Positions 14,425 to 23,023 of a stretch of DNA of 64,000 bases are shown piece after piece. Under the pieces are notes generated by a model. The model did no database searches. It saw only the letters and a program-made list of their open reading frames with translations, and was not told the origin of the DNA. How positions within the stretch are numbered: position 1 is the first letter of the stretch; each line of letters starts with the position of its first letter. Both the position numbers and the translations under genes were made by a program. The stretch comes from Pseudocitrobacter cyperus (GTDB taxonomy: Bacteria > Pseudomonadota > Gammaproteobacteria > Enterobacterales > Enterobacteriaceae): positions 1 through 64,000 of the forward strand of contig NZ_JAYMYY010000007.1 in the NCBI RefSeq assembly GCF_039889165.1, in the 5' to 3' direction.

Positions 14425-15684
14425 TTAAAAATCTTTAACTTTTACAAAATCAAACGGACTTACTCCTTTTCCCCGATTTGCATCCAGATAGTCCGCCCAC
14501 CACTGCAGCATTAGCCTGCGTTCACCCAAGTGCTCGGCCTTATGAATATAAGCTGCACGCACAGAGTTACGCTCCTGGTGACTCATTTGCCGCTCAACCG
14601 CATCCCTCGACCATAATCCAGACTCAATTAACGAACTACACGCCATAGTCCTGAAACCATGCCCACATACTTCCGTTTTCGTGTCATAGCCCATGACTCG
14701 TAGAGCCTTGTTCACCGTGTTCTCACTCATGGGTTTACGCGGATCGTGATCGCCAACGATGATCAGCTCTCGGTTCCCATTCATGCTTTTGATCTTTTCC
14801 AGAATAGCTAAGGCTTGCCGTGACAAAGGAACAAGATGAGGTGTCCGCATCTTTGAACCACGCTGAGAATATTTAACGCCTTCCAGCGGTTCACGCTCAC
14901 CGGGGATCGTCCACATGGCCGTTTCAAAATCTACTTCTGACCAACGGGCAAATCGCAGTTCGCTCGAGCGGATAAAGACTAACAAGGTAAGTTCGACAGC
15001 AAGTCGAGTTAACGGTCTGCCAGAGTAGTGATCAATGCGGTGAAGTAATTCGGGAATACGTTCAAGATCCAGAGCCGCACGGTGCTTTCTTTTCGCCGTA
15101 GCAACCGCACCGGCAATCTCTTGTGCGGGGTTATAGTCGATTAAGCCACTCTGCACGGCAAAGCGCATAATCGCGGTAGTCCGCTGCTGTAAACGGGCGG
15201 CGACTTCAAGACGCCCGGATGACTCCACAGCTTTGATGGGTACAAGCAGATCCCGAGTCTTCAATTCAGCAATGTTCCGCTTACCGATGGCAGTAAAGAG
15301 ATTATCTTCGAGGCTTTTCAGTACACGAGCGCTATGCGATGCAGACCACTTCTGATTGCTGGCGTGCCAGTCTCTGGCAACCACTTCAAACGTTATCGCC
15401 TCTTGCTCCTGCTCTACCTTAACGGCTTTCTTGTTCTCACTGGGATCGACGCCATTAGCTAACAGCTTACGGGCTTTATCGCGACGAGCCCGGGCATCCG
15501 CCAACGACACTTCAGGGTATTTCCCCAGCGCCAGCATCTTCTCTTTACCACCGAAGCGATAACGCAGTCGCCAGTATTTGGAGCCGTTAGGGTGAACCAG
15601 CAAAACCATGCCATCACCGTCAGTCAGTTTGTAGGCTTTTGCTTCAGGCTTTGCCGAACGAACCTTCACATCACTCAGAGCCAT
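14425..15684 (-). CDS. int: P4-type tyrosine integrase of the island
   Basis: The 419-residue protein from MALSDVKVRSAKP has the DUF4102-like arm-binding N-terminus (LTDGDGMVLLVHPNGSKYW), a core-binding domain and the catalytic residues: Arg in IRSSELRFARW, HGFR (His-x-x-Arg), and Tyr in RAAYIH. It lies 199 bases from the tRNA-Leu gene with its start toward the tRNA, the standard position for an integrase using the tRNA 3' end. The start at 15684 is preferred to 15720 because the family begins near MALSD. It should excise and integrate the 15.1 kb island. Confidence 0.93.
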   Translation of the reverse strand: MALSDVKVRSAKPEAKAYKLTDGDGMVLLVHPNGSKYWRLRYRFGGKEKMLALGKYPEVSLADARARRDKARKLLANGVDPSENKKAVKVEQEQEAITFEVVARDWHASNQKWSASHSARVLKSLEDNLFTAIGKRNIAELKTRDLLVPIKAVESSGRLEVAARLQQRTTAIMRFAVQSGLIDYNPAQEIAGAVATAKRKHRAALDLERIPELLHRIDHYSGRPLTRLAVELTLLVFIRSSELRFARWSEVDFETAMWTIPGEREPLEGVKYSQRGSKMRTPHLVPLSRQALAILEKIKSMNGNRELIIVGDHDPRKPMSENTVNKALRVMGYDTKTEVCGHGFRTMACSSLIESGLWSRDAVERQMSHQERNSVRAAYIHKAEHLGERRLMLQWWADYLDANRGKGVSPFDFVKVKDF

Positions 15685-15737
15685 GATGAGTATCCTTTCA
15701 AGGGTTCTGTGTGGGTACAAACATTATCGAACCGGGA

Positions 15738-15760
15738 TATACCCGCAATTGTACCCGCAT
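15738..15760. repeat. Integrase arm-type repeats near attR
   Basis: TACCCGCAATTGTACCC (15740-15756) carries two TACCCGCA-type copies and matches 872-888 at the other island end; an inverted TGGGTACAA lies at about 15711-15719. They are likely integrase arm sites overlapping the int promoter. Confidence 0.5.
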
Positions 15761-15848
15761 CAGTAAGTTGATGTAGATTGAATCAGGTTGACTTAGGTTG
15801 AGTGAAAAAGCGAGGAAAGCCTTGCGGATACTGGATTTCAGGCACAAA

Positions 15849-15870
15849 AAAAGACGTCCGTTGACGTCTA
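15849..15870 (-). terminator. Terminator after tRNA-Leu
   Basis: On the minus strand AGACGTC-AACG-GACGTCT is followed by a T7 run, just downstream of the tRNA 3' end. It lies on the island side of the att core, so the island supplies the terminator for the tRNA gene. Confidence 0.75.
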
Positions 15871-15882
15871 TTGATGTTCCGA

Positions 15883-15967
15883 TGGTGCCGAAGGCCGGAC
15901 TCGAACCGGCACGTATTTCTACGGTTGATTTTGAATCAACTGCGTCTACCGATTTCGCCACTTCGGC
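15883..15967 (-). tRNA. leuX: tRNA-Leu, anticodon CAA; island attachment site (attR)
   Basis: The 85-base gene reads 5' GCCGAAGTGGCGAAATCGG on the minus strand and ends with an encoded CCA. The anticodon stem GTTGA/TCAAC encloses loop TTCAAAA, giving anticodon CAA for UUG codons. A long variable arm fits a class II tRNA. Its 3' end (15883-15905) is the island attachment core. leuX is a well-known island hotspot in enterobacteria. Confidence 0.97.
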
Positions 15968-16186
15968 ACTGAAGGGTATGCGGAAAACGGGTGAATTATA
16001 CCTGTCATACGTCACCTTGCAAGCAACACCGCGCGTTCTTCTCGCTAAGTGTCGAAAAAACCAGCGTTCCCTGAACACCATCACACTCTTTTCCCCGTCA
16101 AAACATTTTTCCCGGCGAGTTCCGCTAAGCATCCCCCTTTCGCTTGCTCTACACTGACAGTTCAACACCATAGTGAGGGAAGTACG

Positions 16187-17206
16187 ATGTCCATCATCAA
16201 AAGCTACGCCGCGAAAAATGCAGGCGATACTCTGGAACTCTGGGAGTATGGCGCAGGGGAACTTCTGCCGGAGGATGTGGAAGTTCAGGTTGATTACTGC
16301 GGGGTTTGCCATTCCGATTTGTCGATGATCGATAACGAATGGGGGATGTCTCAGTATCCGCTGGTTGCGGGTCATGAGGTGATTGGTCATGTGGTGGCGC
16401 TGGGTAGCGCTGCGCAGAATAAAGGCCTGAAAGTGGGTCAACGCGTGGGCATTGGCTGGACAGCACGTAGCTGCGGGCACTGCGATGCCTGCATCAGCGG
16501 CAATCAGGTTAACTGTACCGAAGGGTCGCTGCCGACCATTCTGAATCGCGGCGGCTTTGCCGAGAAACTTCGTGCCGACTGGCAATGGGTGATCCCACTG
16601 CCTGAGAATATCGATATTGAAACCGCAGGCCCGCTGTTGTGTGGCGGTATCACCGTTTTCAAACCGCTTCTGATGCATCACGTTACGGCCACCAGCCGCG
16701 TCGGGGTGATCGGTATTGGCGGGCTGGGGCATATTGCCATCAAACTGCTGCGCGCGATGGGGGCGGAAGTGACGGCGTTCAGTTCAAATCCGTCGAAAGA
16801 GCAGGAAGTTAGGGCGATGGGCGCAGATAACGTGGTGAACAGCCGCGATCCGGAAGCGCTAACAGCGCTGGCAGGTCAGTTCGACCTGATTATCAACACC
16901 GTAAGCGTCGACCTCGACTGGCAGCCGTACTTCGAAGCGCTGTCCTATGGCGGTAATTTCCATACGGTTGGCGCGGTGCTGAAGCCGCTTCCGGTTCCGG
17001 CCTTTACGCTGATTGGCGGCGATCGCAGTATCTCCGGTTCGGCGACGGGTAACCCGTTCGAACTACGTAAGCTAATGAAGTTCGCTGGCCGCAGCGGTGT
17101 GACGCCAACAACTGAGTTGTTCCCAATGTCAAAAATCAATGATGCGTTGCAGCATCTGCGCGATGGCAAAGCCCGCTACCGCGTGGTGCTGAAGGCTGAT
17201 TTTTAA
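16187..17206 (+). CDS. ahr: NADPH-dependent aldehyde reductase Ahr (YjgB)
   Basis: The 339-residue zinc-type alcohol dehydrogenase has the catalytic zinc region CGVCHSD and GHE, the structural zinc cysteines (SCGHCDACISGNQVNC), and a Rossmann GIGGLGH motif. Family members reduce medium and long-chain aldehydes to alcohols in the cytoplasm using NADPH. The start at 16187 follows GTGAGGGA-type ribosome sequence. In E. coli it likewise lies next to leuX, so this gene marks the chromosomal side of the island junction. Confidence 0.95.
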   Translation: MSIIKSYAAKNAGDTLELWEYGAGELLPEDVEVQVDYCGVCHSDLSMIDNEWGMSQYPLVAGHEVIGHVVALGSAAQNKGLKVGQRVGIGWTARSCGHCDACISGNQVNCTEGSLPTILNRGGFAEKLRADWQWVIPLPENIDIETAGPLLCGGITVFKPLLMHHVTATSRVGVIGIGGLGHIAIKLLRAMGAEVTAFSSNPSKEQEVRAMGADNVVNSRDPEALTALAGQFDLIINTVSVDLDWQPYFEALSYGGNFHTVGAVLKPLPVPAFTLIGGDRSISGSATGNPFELRKLMKFAGRSGVTPTTELFPMSKINDALQHLRDGKARYRVVLKADF

Positions 17207-17213
17207 TGTTATT

Positions 17214-17236
17214 CCGGCGGCGTTCTGCCGCCGGTT
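17214..17236. terminator. Hairpin between ahr and dhaK
   Basis: CCGGCGGC-GTTCT-GCCGCCGG forms a strong stem between the convergent genes. It is followed by TTCTCC only, so it may act with Rho or as a barrier to convergent transcription. Confidence 0.5.
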
Positions 17237-17243
17237 CTCCAGG

Positions 17244-18884
17244 CTAGCCTTTTGCCAGCGCGGCGAATACTTCAGCAACAGCCAGCGCCCCCGGGTCAGT
17301 AACCCCAGCCAGGTGCTGACTGTTCACATACGATGCGCGCCCCGCTCCGGCTTTTTGCATTGCGGCGGTGCTCTCTGCGCCAGCTTTCGCGGCACGAGCC
17401 GCAGATTGCAGGTTGTCATCGCGCAGCGCTTCCAGCGCCGGTTGCAGGGCATCGATCATCGTGCGATCGCCGAGATCGGCGCCACCGTAGTGTTTCATTT
17501 GCGTCAGCCCTTTCAGTAAAGCATTCGGTAAGGTATCTCCGCGCTGCAGCGACTGCCCGGAGGCAGTGAAAAAGATAGACATCAGCACGCCGCTGGAGCC
17601 GCCCATCACCGTCGCCAGGCGCTCTCCCACCAGTTGCAACAACTGCACGCCGTTGTTGAGCGGCAGTTCGCCCTTGTCGAGTAGTTCGGCGATATCGCGT
17701 GCGCCCAACGCAAACGTTGAGCCGGTATCGCCGTCGCCCACTTTGGCATCCAGCGCGTTCAGGCGGTTCTCTAGCTGGATAAGCGTCCGGGTTATCTGTT
17801 CAACGCGAGCGGCAACCTCAGGGTTATCGGAAGGTTGAATCTCCAGGCCATCATATACTCTGCTGTGTTTAACGGTTTTTACCGGGCCGAATACGACCGG
17901 TTTTAACCAGCCCGCCGTTTCCACATCCGCCTGTAAGGCCCGTTCAAAATCCGGGTTCAGTTTTAAAACCGACAGGGAGAAACCTTTCATATCCAGCGAA
18001 CTCACCAGCGGCGCCGGGCCAATCAGCCATGCAATCTGTGCCTGTAGCGCCGAATGCGCCAGCTCTTTGGTGAGCAACGCCATCTCCAGCGCCGATACGC
18101 CGCCCAGGTTGTTGATCAGTACCGCCACGCGGGCGTCGCCAACCTGTTCTTTGAGCGGTTGAACCAGCCTGTCAATAAGCGCTTTGCTGTTATGGCTCTC
18201 CACCACCGATGCGCCCGGCTCGCCATGAATGCCAAGGCCCAGCTCCACCATTCCCGGCTTGATGCGCCCTTCTGCGTCGTCACTACCCGGCAAATTACAG
18301 CTCTCCATCGCCACGCCGAGACTGAAGACGCTGTCACATGCCTGCTGGGCAATGTCGCGCACTTCACTGAGGGATTTGCCGTGCTCGGCGGCATAGCCAG
18401 CGATTTTGTGCACCAGCACGGTTCCCGCGATACCCCGAGGCTGTTTGTTGTCCGGCAGCGCGATGTCGTCGGCGACAATGACCATCTCGACCTTCAGCCC
18501 ATAACGTTTGGCTTTCTCCGCCGCCAGGCCGAAGTTGAGTCGGTCGCCGGTGTAATTTTTTACTATCAGCAGACAACCGCGATCGCCCGTGACCGCCACG
18601 ATGGCGTTTAATATGGCATCGACGCCTGGCGAGGCGAAGAGATCGCCGCACACCGCCGCCGTGAGCATCCCTTTACCAACAAAGCCGGCATGTGCAGGTT
18701 CATGGCCAGAGCCGCCGCCGGAGATCACCGCCACCCGGCTTTTATCCCAGTCGCTGCGCGCGACAATCCGAATTGCCGGGTCGATATCGAGCCGCATCAG
18801 ATTGCCATGCGGTGCAGATAACACTAAACCTTCAATCGCATCGTTGACCAGTTGTTTGCGATCGTTAAAAAAGAATCTGGACAT
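17244..18884 (-). CDS. dhaK: ATP-dependent dihydroxyacetone kinase (fused DhaK-DhaL)
   Basis: The 546-residue protein joins a DhaK domain (GGGSGHEPAHAGF; substrate-binding His in GIHGEPG near residue 215) to a DhaL ATP-binding domain (GDGDTGST metal site; VMGGSSGVLMS). This single-chain form uses ATP, unlike the PTS-linked DhaKLM of E. coli. It phosphorylates dihydroxyacetone, and related enzymes glyceraldehyde, in the cytoplasm. It stands alone between ahr and yjgR, divergent from yjgR, with no glycerol dehydrogenase nearby. The start at 18884 is chosen from the MSRFFFNDR N-terminus. Confidence 0.92.
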   Translation of the reverse strand: MSRFFFNDRKQLVNDAIEGLVLSAPHGNLMRLDIDPAIRIVARSDWDKSRVAVISGGGSGHEPAHAGFVGKGMLTAAVCGDLFASPGVDAILNAIVAVTGDRGCLLIVKNYTGDRLNFGLAAEKAKRYGLKVEMVIVADDIALPDNKQPRGIAGTVLVHKIAGYAAEHGKSLSEVRDIAQQACDSVFSLGVAMESCNLPGSDDAEGRIKPGMVELGLGIHGEPGASVVESHNSKALIDRLVQPLKEQVGDARVAVLINNLGGVSALEMALLTKELAHSALQAQIAWLIGPAPLVSSLDMKGFSLSVLKLNPDFERALQADVETAGWLKPVVFGPVKTVKHSRVYDGLEIQPSDNPEVAARVEQITRTLIQLENRLNALDAKVGDGDTGSTFALGARDIAELLDKGELPLNNGVQLLQLVGERLATVMGGSSGVLMSIFFTASGQSLQRGDTLPNALLKGLTQMKHYGGADLGDRTMIDALQPALEALRDDNLQSAARAAKAGAESTAAMQKAGAGRASYVNSQHLAGVTDPGALAVAEVFAALAKG

Positions 18885-19016
18885 AGCGTTCCAAAAATAT
18901 GCAAACCGTATGCAAAGCATAGTCCGCACTGGATAAAGCGCCGCAAAGCCAGGAATTTCCTGCCGCCTTTTGCTGACAATTTGCCTATACTCGACGCAGA
19001 TAAATGGAGGAAAAAA

Positions 19017-20519
19017 ATGAGCGCACCTTTGCTAATTGCACGCACGCAGGATAAAGAACTGCATCTCTTGCCGGGTATGGCTAACCGTCATGGGCTGATT
19101 ACCGGCGCGACCGGTACCGGGAAGACCGTCACCCTGCAAAAGATGGCCGAATCGTTCTCAGAGATTGGCGTGCCGGTGTTTATGGCGGATGTGAAAGGTG
19201 ACCTGACGGGGGTTGCACAGGCAGGCCAGGCATCAGAGAAGCTTCAGGAACGCCTGAACAAGATTGGCGTCACCGACTGGGAGCCACATGCCAACCCGGT
19301 GGTAGTATGGGATATCTTCGCTGAGAAGGGTCACCCGGTACGCGCAACAGTGTCAGATCTCGGCCCGCTGCTGCTGGCGCGCTTGCTCAACCTGAACGAA
19401 GTGCAGAGCGGCGTGCTGAACATTATCTTCCGCATTGCCGATGACCAGGGTCTGTTACTGCTGGACTTTAAAGATCTCCGCGCCATCACCCAGTACATTG
19501 GCGATAACGCGAAGTCGTTCCAGAATCAGTACGGCAATATCAGCAGCGCGTCGGTTGGGGCGATTCAGCGCGGGCTGTTGACCCTGGAGCAACAGGGCGC
19601 CGAGCATTTCTTCGGCGAGCCGATGCTGGATATCAAAGACTGGATGCGTACCGACAGTAACGGCAAAGGGATAATCAATATTCTCAGCGCCGAGAAACTG
19701 TATCAGATGCCCAAGCTCTACGCGGCCAGCCTGCTGTGGATGCTCTCTGAACTTTATGAACAACTGCCGGAAGCGGGCGATCTCGAAAAACCGAAGCTGG
19801 TGTTCTTCTTCGATGAGGCGCACCTGCTGTTTAACGATGCGCCACAGGTGCTGCTGGATAAAATCGAGCAGGTGATCCGCCTGATTCGCTCAAAGGGCGT
19901 GGGCGTGTACTTTGTTTCACAGAACCCGTCGGATATTCCTGATGCGGTGCTGGGTCAGTTAGGGAACCGTGTCCAGCATGCGCTGCGCGCCTTCACGCCA
20001 AAGGATCAAAAAGCGGTGAAAACAGCGGCACAGACTATGCGGGCAAATCCGGCCTTCGATACGGAGAAAGCCATTCAGGAGCTGGGTACGGGCGAGGCGC
20101 TTATCTCCTTCCTCGATGCCAAAGGCAGCCCTTCGGTGGTCGAGCGTGCGATGGTCATTGCGCCCTGCTCGCGGATGGGGCCTGTGACCGACGACGAACG
20201 TAATGGTCTGATTAATAACTCATCACTGTACGGAAAATATGAAGATGCAGTCGACCGCGAATCCGCGTTCGAGATGCTGCAAAAAGGCGTGCAAGCCAGC
20301 GCAGAGCAGGCCAATGCGCCAGCGGCAAAAGGGAAAGCGGTTGAGGTAGATGACGGCATTTTAGGCGGGCTGAAGGATATTCTGTTCGGCACCACCGGGC
20401 CACGCGGCGGCAAGAAAGATGGCATTGTCCAGACGGCGGCGAAAAGCGCGGTGCGTCAGGTGACCAATCAAATAGTACGCGGGATGCTGGGAAGTTTGCT
20501 GGGGGGAAGACGACGTTAA
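19017..20519 (+). CDS. yjgR: YjgR, HerA-like ATPase (DUF853)
   Basis: The 500-residue protein carries Walker A GATGTGKT near residue 31 and a Walker B strand LVFFFDEAHLLF. It belongs to the DUF853 branch of HerA/FtsK-like ATPases; the cellular role is not established. The C-terminus is Gly/Arg-rich (MLGSLLGGRRR). The start at 19017 follows GGAGG. It is transcribed away from dhaK and toward lptG. Confidence 0.92.
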   Translation: MSAPLLIARTQDKELHLLPGMANRHGLITGATGTGKTVTLQKMAESFSEIGVPVFMADVKGDLTGVAQAGQASEKLQERLNKIGVTDWEPHANPVVVWDIFAEKGHPVRATVSDLGPLLLARLLNLNEVQSGVLNIIFRIADDQGLLLLDFKDLRAITQYIGDNAKSFQNQYGNISSASVGAIQRGLLTLEQQGAEHFFGEPMLDIKDWMRTDSNGKGIINILSAEKLYQMPKLYAASLLWMLSELYEQLPEAGDLEKPKLVFFFDEAHLLFNDAPQVLLDKIEQVIRLIRSKGVGVYFVSQNPSDIPDAVLGQLGNRVQHALRAFTPKDQKAVKTAAQTMRANPAFDTEKAIQELGTGEALISFLDAKGSPSVVERAMVIAPCSRMGPVTDDERNGLINNSSLYGKYEDAVDRESAFEMLQKGVQASAEQANAPAAKGKAVEVDDGILGGLKDILFGTTGPRGGKKDGIVQTAAKSAVRQVTNQIVRGMLGSLLGGRRR

Positions 20520-20538
20520 AGGCCGCTTGCCTGATGGC

Positions 20539-20568
20539 GTAAAAAAGGGAGCTTTCGCTCCCTTTTCC
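20539..20568. terminator. Bidirectional terminator yjgR/lptG
   Basis: AAAAAAGGGAGC-TTTC-GCTCCCTTTT forms a compact stem with A and T tracts on both sides between the convergent genes. Confidence 0.85.
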
Positions 20569-20573
20569 ATCAC

Positions 20574-21656
20574 CTACGCTCTTCGCATCATCAGCCAGAG
20601 GCTAATAAGGAAGAAGCTGGCGCTTGGTAACAGCGCGCCAATCACCGGCGGGATGCCGTAAACCAGAGTCAGCGGCCCGAAGATTTGGTCAAGCACGTAA
20701 AACACAAAACCAAAGCTGATACCGGTCACGACACGAACGCCCATCGCCACGCTACGCAACGGGCCGAAGATGAACGACAGCGCCATCAGCATCATCACCG
20801 CCACAGAGAGTGGCTGGAAGACTTTGCTCCACATGTTGAGCTGGTAACGGCCGGAATCCTGACCGCTCGACTTCAGGTACTTCACGTAGTTATGCAGGCC
20901 GCTAATGGAGAGCGCATCCGGATCTAACGCCACCACGCCGAGTTTGTCCGGCGTCAGGTTGGTTTTCCAGGTGCCACTGACGGTTTGCGCGCCGGTGATT
21001 TGCTTACTGTCCGTCAGATTAGATTCATCCACCTGCGACAGACGCCACACCTTGTTTTCCGCGTCAAACTTTGCGGAAGCCGCATAGCGAACGGATTGCA
21101 GACGTTTTTCCTGGTTGAAGGAGTAAATGCTTACACCACCCAGTTCATCACTGCCTTTGACGCGTTCTATATAGACAAAGTTATGGCCATCTTTCGCCCA
21201 CATCCCCTCCTGGGTTGAGAGCAGCGAACCGCCATACATTGCCTGCGCACGATAGTTACGCGCCATCTGTTCACCCTGCGGTGCAATCCACTCACCCATT
21301 GCCATGGTCAGCAGCACCAGCGGAATAGCCGTTTTCATCACTGACAAGGCCACCTGCATACGGGTAAAACCAGAAGCCTGCATCACCACCAGTTCACTAC
21401 GCTGAGCCAGCATCCCCAGCCCCAGCAGCGCGCCCAGCAGAGCCGCCATCGGGAAGAAGATTTGAACATCTTTCGGCATACTGAGCAGGGTATAAACCCC
21501 GGCCCCCAGCGCGTCATAATTCCCCTGCCCGGACTTCTTCAACTGATCGACAAACTTAATGATGCCGGATAGCGACACCAGCATGAACAGGGTCATCATG
21601 ATGGTGGTGAAAATGGTTTTACCGATATAGCGGTCAAGTACACCAAATGGCTGCAT
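20574..21656 (-). CDS. lptG: LPS export permease LptG
   Basis: The 360-residue inner-membrane protein has the YjgP/YjgQ permease layout: N-terminal membrane helices, a periplasmic beta-jellyroll region (about residues 130-260), then three or more helices to the C-terminus. With LptF and the ATPase LptB it extracts lipopolysaccharide from the inner membrane and hands it to LptC. Its ATG overlaps the lptF stop (TGATG), so the pair is translationally coupled. Confidence 0.96.
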   Translation of the reverse strand: MQPFGVLDRYIGKTIFTTIMMTLFMLVSLSGIIKFVDQLKKSGQGNYDALGAGVYTLLSMPKDVQIFFPMAALLGALLGLGMLAQRSELVVMQASGFTRMQVALSVMKTAIPLVLLTMAMGEWIAPQGEQMARNYRAQAMYGGSLLSTQEGMWAKDGHNFVYIERVKGSDELGGVSIYSFNQEKRLQSVRYAASAKFDAENKVWRLSQVDESNLTDSKQITGAQTVSGTWKTNLTPDKLGVVALDPDALSISGLHNYVKYLKSSGQDSGRYQLNMWSKVFQPLSVAVMMLMALSFIFGPLRSVAMGVRVVTGISFGFVFYVLDQIFGPLTLVYGIPPVIGALLPSASFFLISLWLMMRRA

Positions 21657-22756
21657 CACACCGCTCCTTTAGCCGAGAAACGCGCACGGAGACGGCGCAT
21701 CGGAATGGTATCCCACAGGTTCAGCGCAATCGCCAACGCCAGATATGCCAGGTTCACCACCCACATCCAGATTGCCGGGTCGAGCTTGCCCTTCCCGCCG
21801 TTCGATTTGAGCGAGGTTTGCAACAGGAAGAAGACGAGATAAAGCAGCATGGCTGGCAGCATCGACAGCACACGTCCCTGGCGCGGGTTCACCACGCTCA
21901 GTGGAACCACCATCAGCGCCATAATCGCCACGGTCAGAACAAGCGTGATACGCCAGTGGAGTTCGGCGCGCGCGCGGTCACTATTGGTGTTCCACAGGGT
22001 ACGCATATCCATTTGGTCAGTATCGTTAGGATCCAGCGTTACCGCCTGGTGGCCGACAATTGCCTGATAATCTTTAAAATCGGTGATGCGGAAGTCACGC
22101 AGCATCGCAGTGCCTTCGAAGCGGGTGCCTTCGTTTAAAGTCACCACCTGAGAACCATCCTTCAACTGCGAAAGATGGCCGGAATCCGCTACGACCACGG
22201 AAGGACGCGCGTTGCCTTTAGGGCGCAACTGCGCAAGGAAAACATCTTTGAAACTGCTGCCATCGACGCTTTCAATAAACAGCACCGCGCTGCCGTTCGT
22301 CGCCTGCTGGAACTGACCCGCCGCCAGCGCCGCGAGACCAGGGTTGGCTTTTGCCTCAGCCAGCACTTCGTCCTGATGGCGAGACGACCATGGCCCCGCC
22401 CACATGACATTGACTGCAGCAATAATGCTGGTAAATAGAGCCAGTATCATTGCGGCTTTAATAAGCACCGCTTTACTCAGGCCGCAGGCATGCATCACCG
22501 TAATTTCACTTTCGGTGTACAGTTTGCCAAGCGTCATCAATAAGCCAAGGAACAGGCTCAAGGGGAGGATTAATTGCGCCATTTCAGGCACGCCCAGCCC
22601 CAGTAATGAGAGCACCAGATTTGTCGGGATCTCGCCGTCTACCGCCGCGCCGAGTATCCTCACCAGTTTCTGACAAAAGAAGATCAGAAGCAGGATGAAG
22701 AGGATCGCAAGCTGGCTTTTTAGCGTCTCCCGCACCAGATATCTTATGATTATCAC
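21656..22756 (-). CDS. lptF: LPS export permease LptF
   Basis: The 366-residue partner of LptG shows the same organisation: amphipathic and membrane helices at the N-terminus (MIIIRYLVRETLKSQLAI), a central periplasmic domain, and helices at the C-terminus. It forms the LptB2FG transporter. It is the first gene of the operon and diverges from pepA across a 267-base gap, as in other enterobacteria. Confidence 0.96.
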   Translation of the reverse strand: MIIIRYLVRETLKSQLAILFILLLIFFCQKLVRILGAAVDGEIPTNLVLSLLGLGVPEMAQLILPLSLFLGLLMTLGKLYTESEITVMHACGLSKAVLIKAAMILALFTSIIAAVNVMWAGPWSSRHQDEVLAEAKANPGLAALAAGQFQQATNGSAVLFIESVDGSSFKDVFLAQLRPKGNARPSVVVADSGHLSQLKDGSQVVTLNEGTRFEGTAMLRDFRITDFKDYQAIVGHQAVTLDPNDTDQMDMRTLWNTNSDRARAELHWRITLVLTVAIMALMVVPLSVVNPRQGRVLSMLPAMLLYLVFFLLQTSLKSNGGKGKLDPAIWMWVVNLAYLALAIALNLWDTIPMRRLRARFSAKGAV

Positions 22757-23023
22757 TATAAATACGCCCGTAAAAACCCGTCTTATTGCAGGAAAATAGC
22801 TTGTTTCATGGCTTAAACGTCATTTATTCTCTTGAGTCGTCGAAAACATCGCTAAGATTATATGACTCAGCGGTTTCACGTTCAGGACTCGGTTCTGACG
22901 TACCAACACCGTAATAACGTTAAGATTAACACGAAGTCACCGCAACAGCGGAAATGAGTTACGAAAGCTTGCAATTCTAACTGTAGCCACCGCCGTTGTC
23001 TTTAAGATTCAGGAGCGTAGTCC
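22757..23023. promoter_or_regulatory. Divergent lptF/pepA promoter region
   Basis: This 267-base region must contain promoters for both genes. I see AT-rich stretches near 22840-22870 and 22920-22930 but no operator I can name with confidence. Confidence 0.5.

Noticed and set aside
15698..16732. Long minus-strand open frame of 344 codons across the tRNA and ahr
   Set aside because: It runs over the tRNA-Leu gene and antisense to the clear ahr gene, and has no recognisable protein features.
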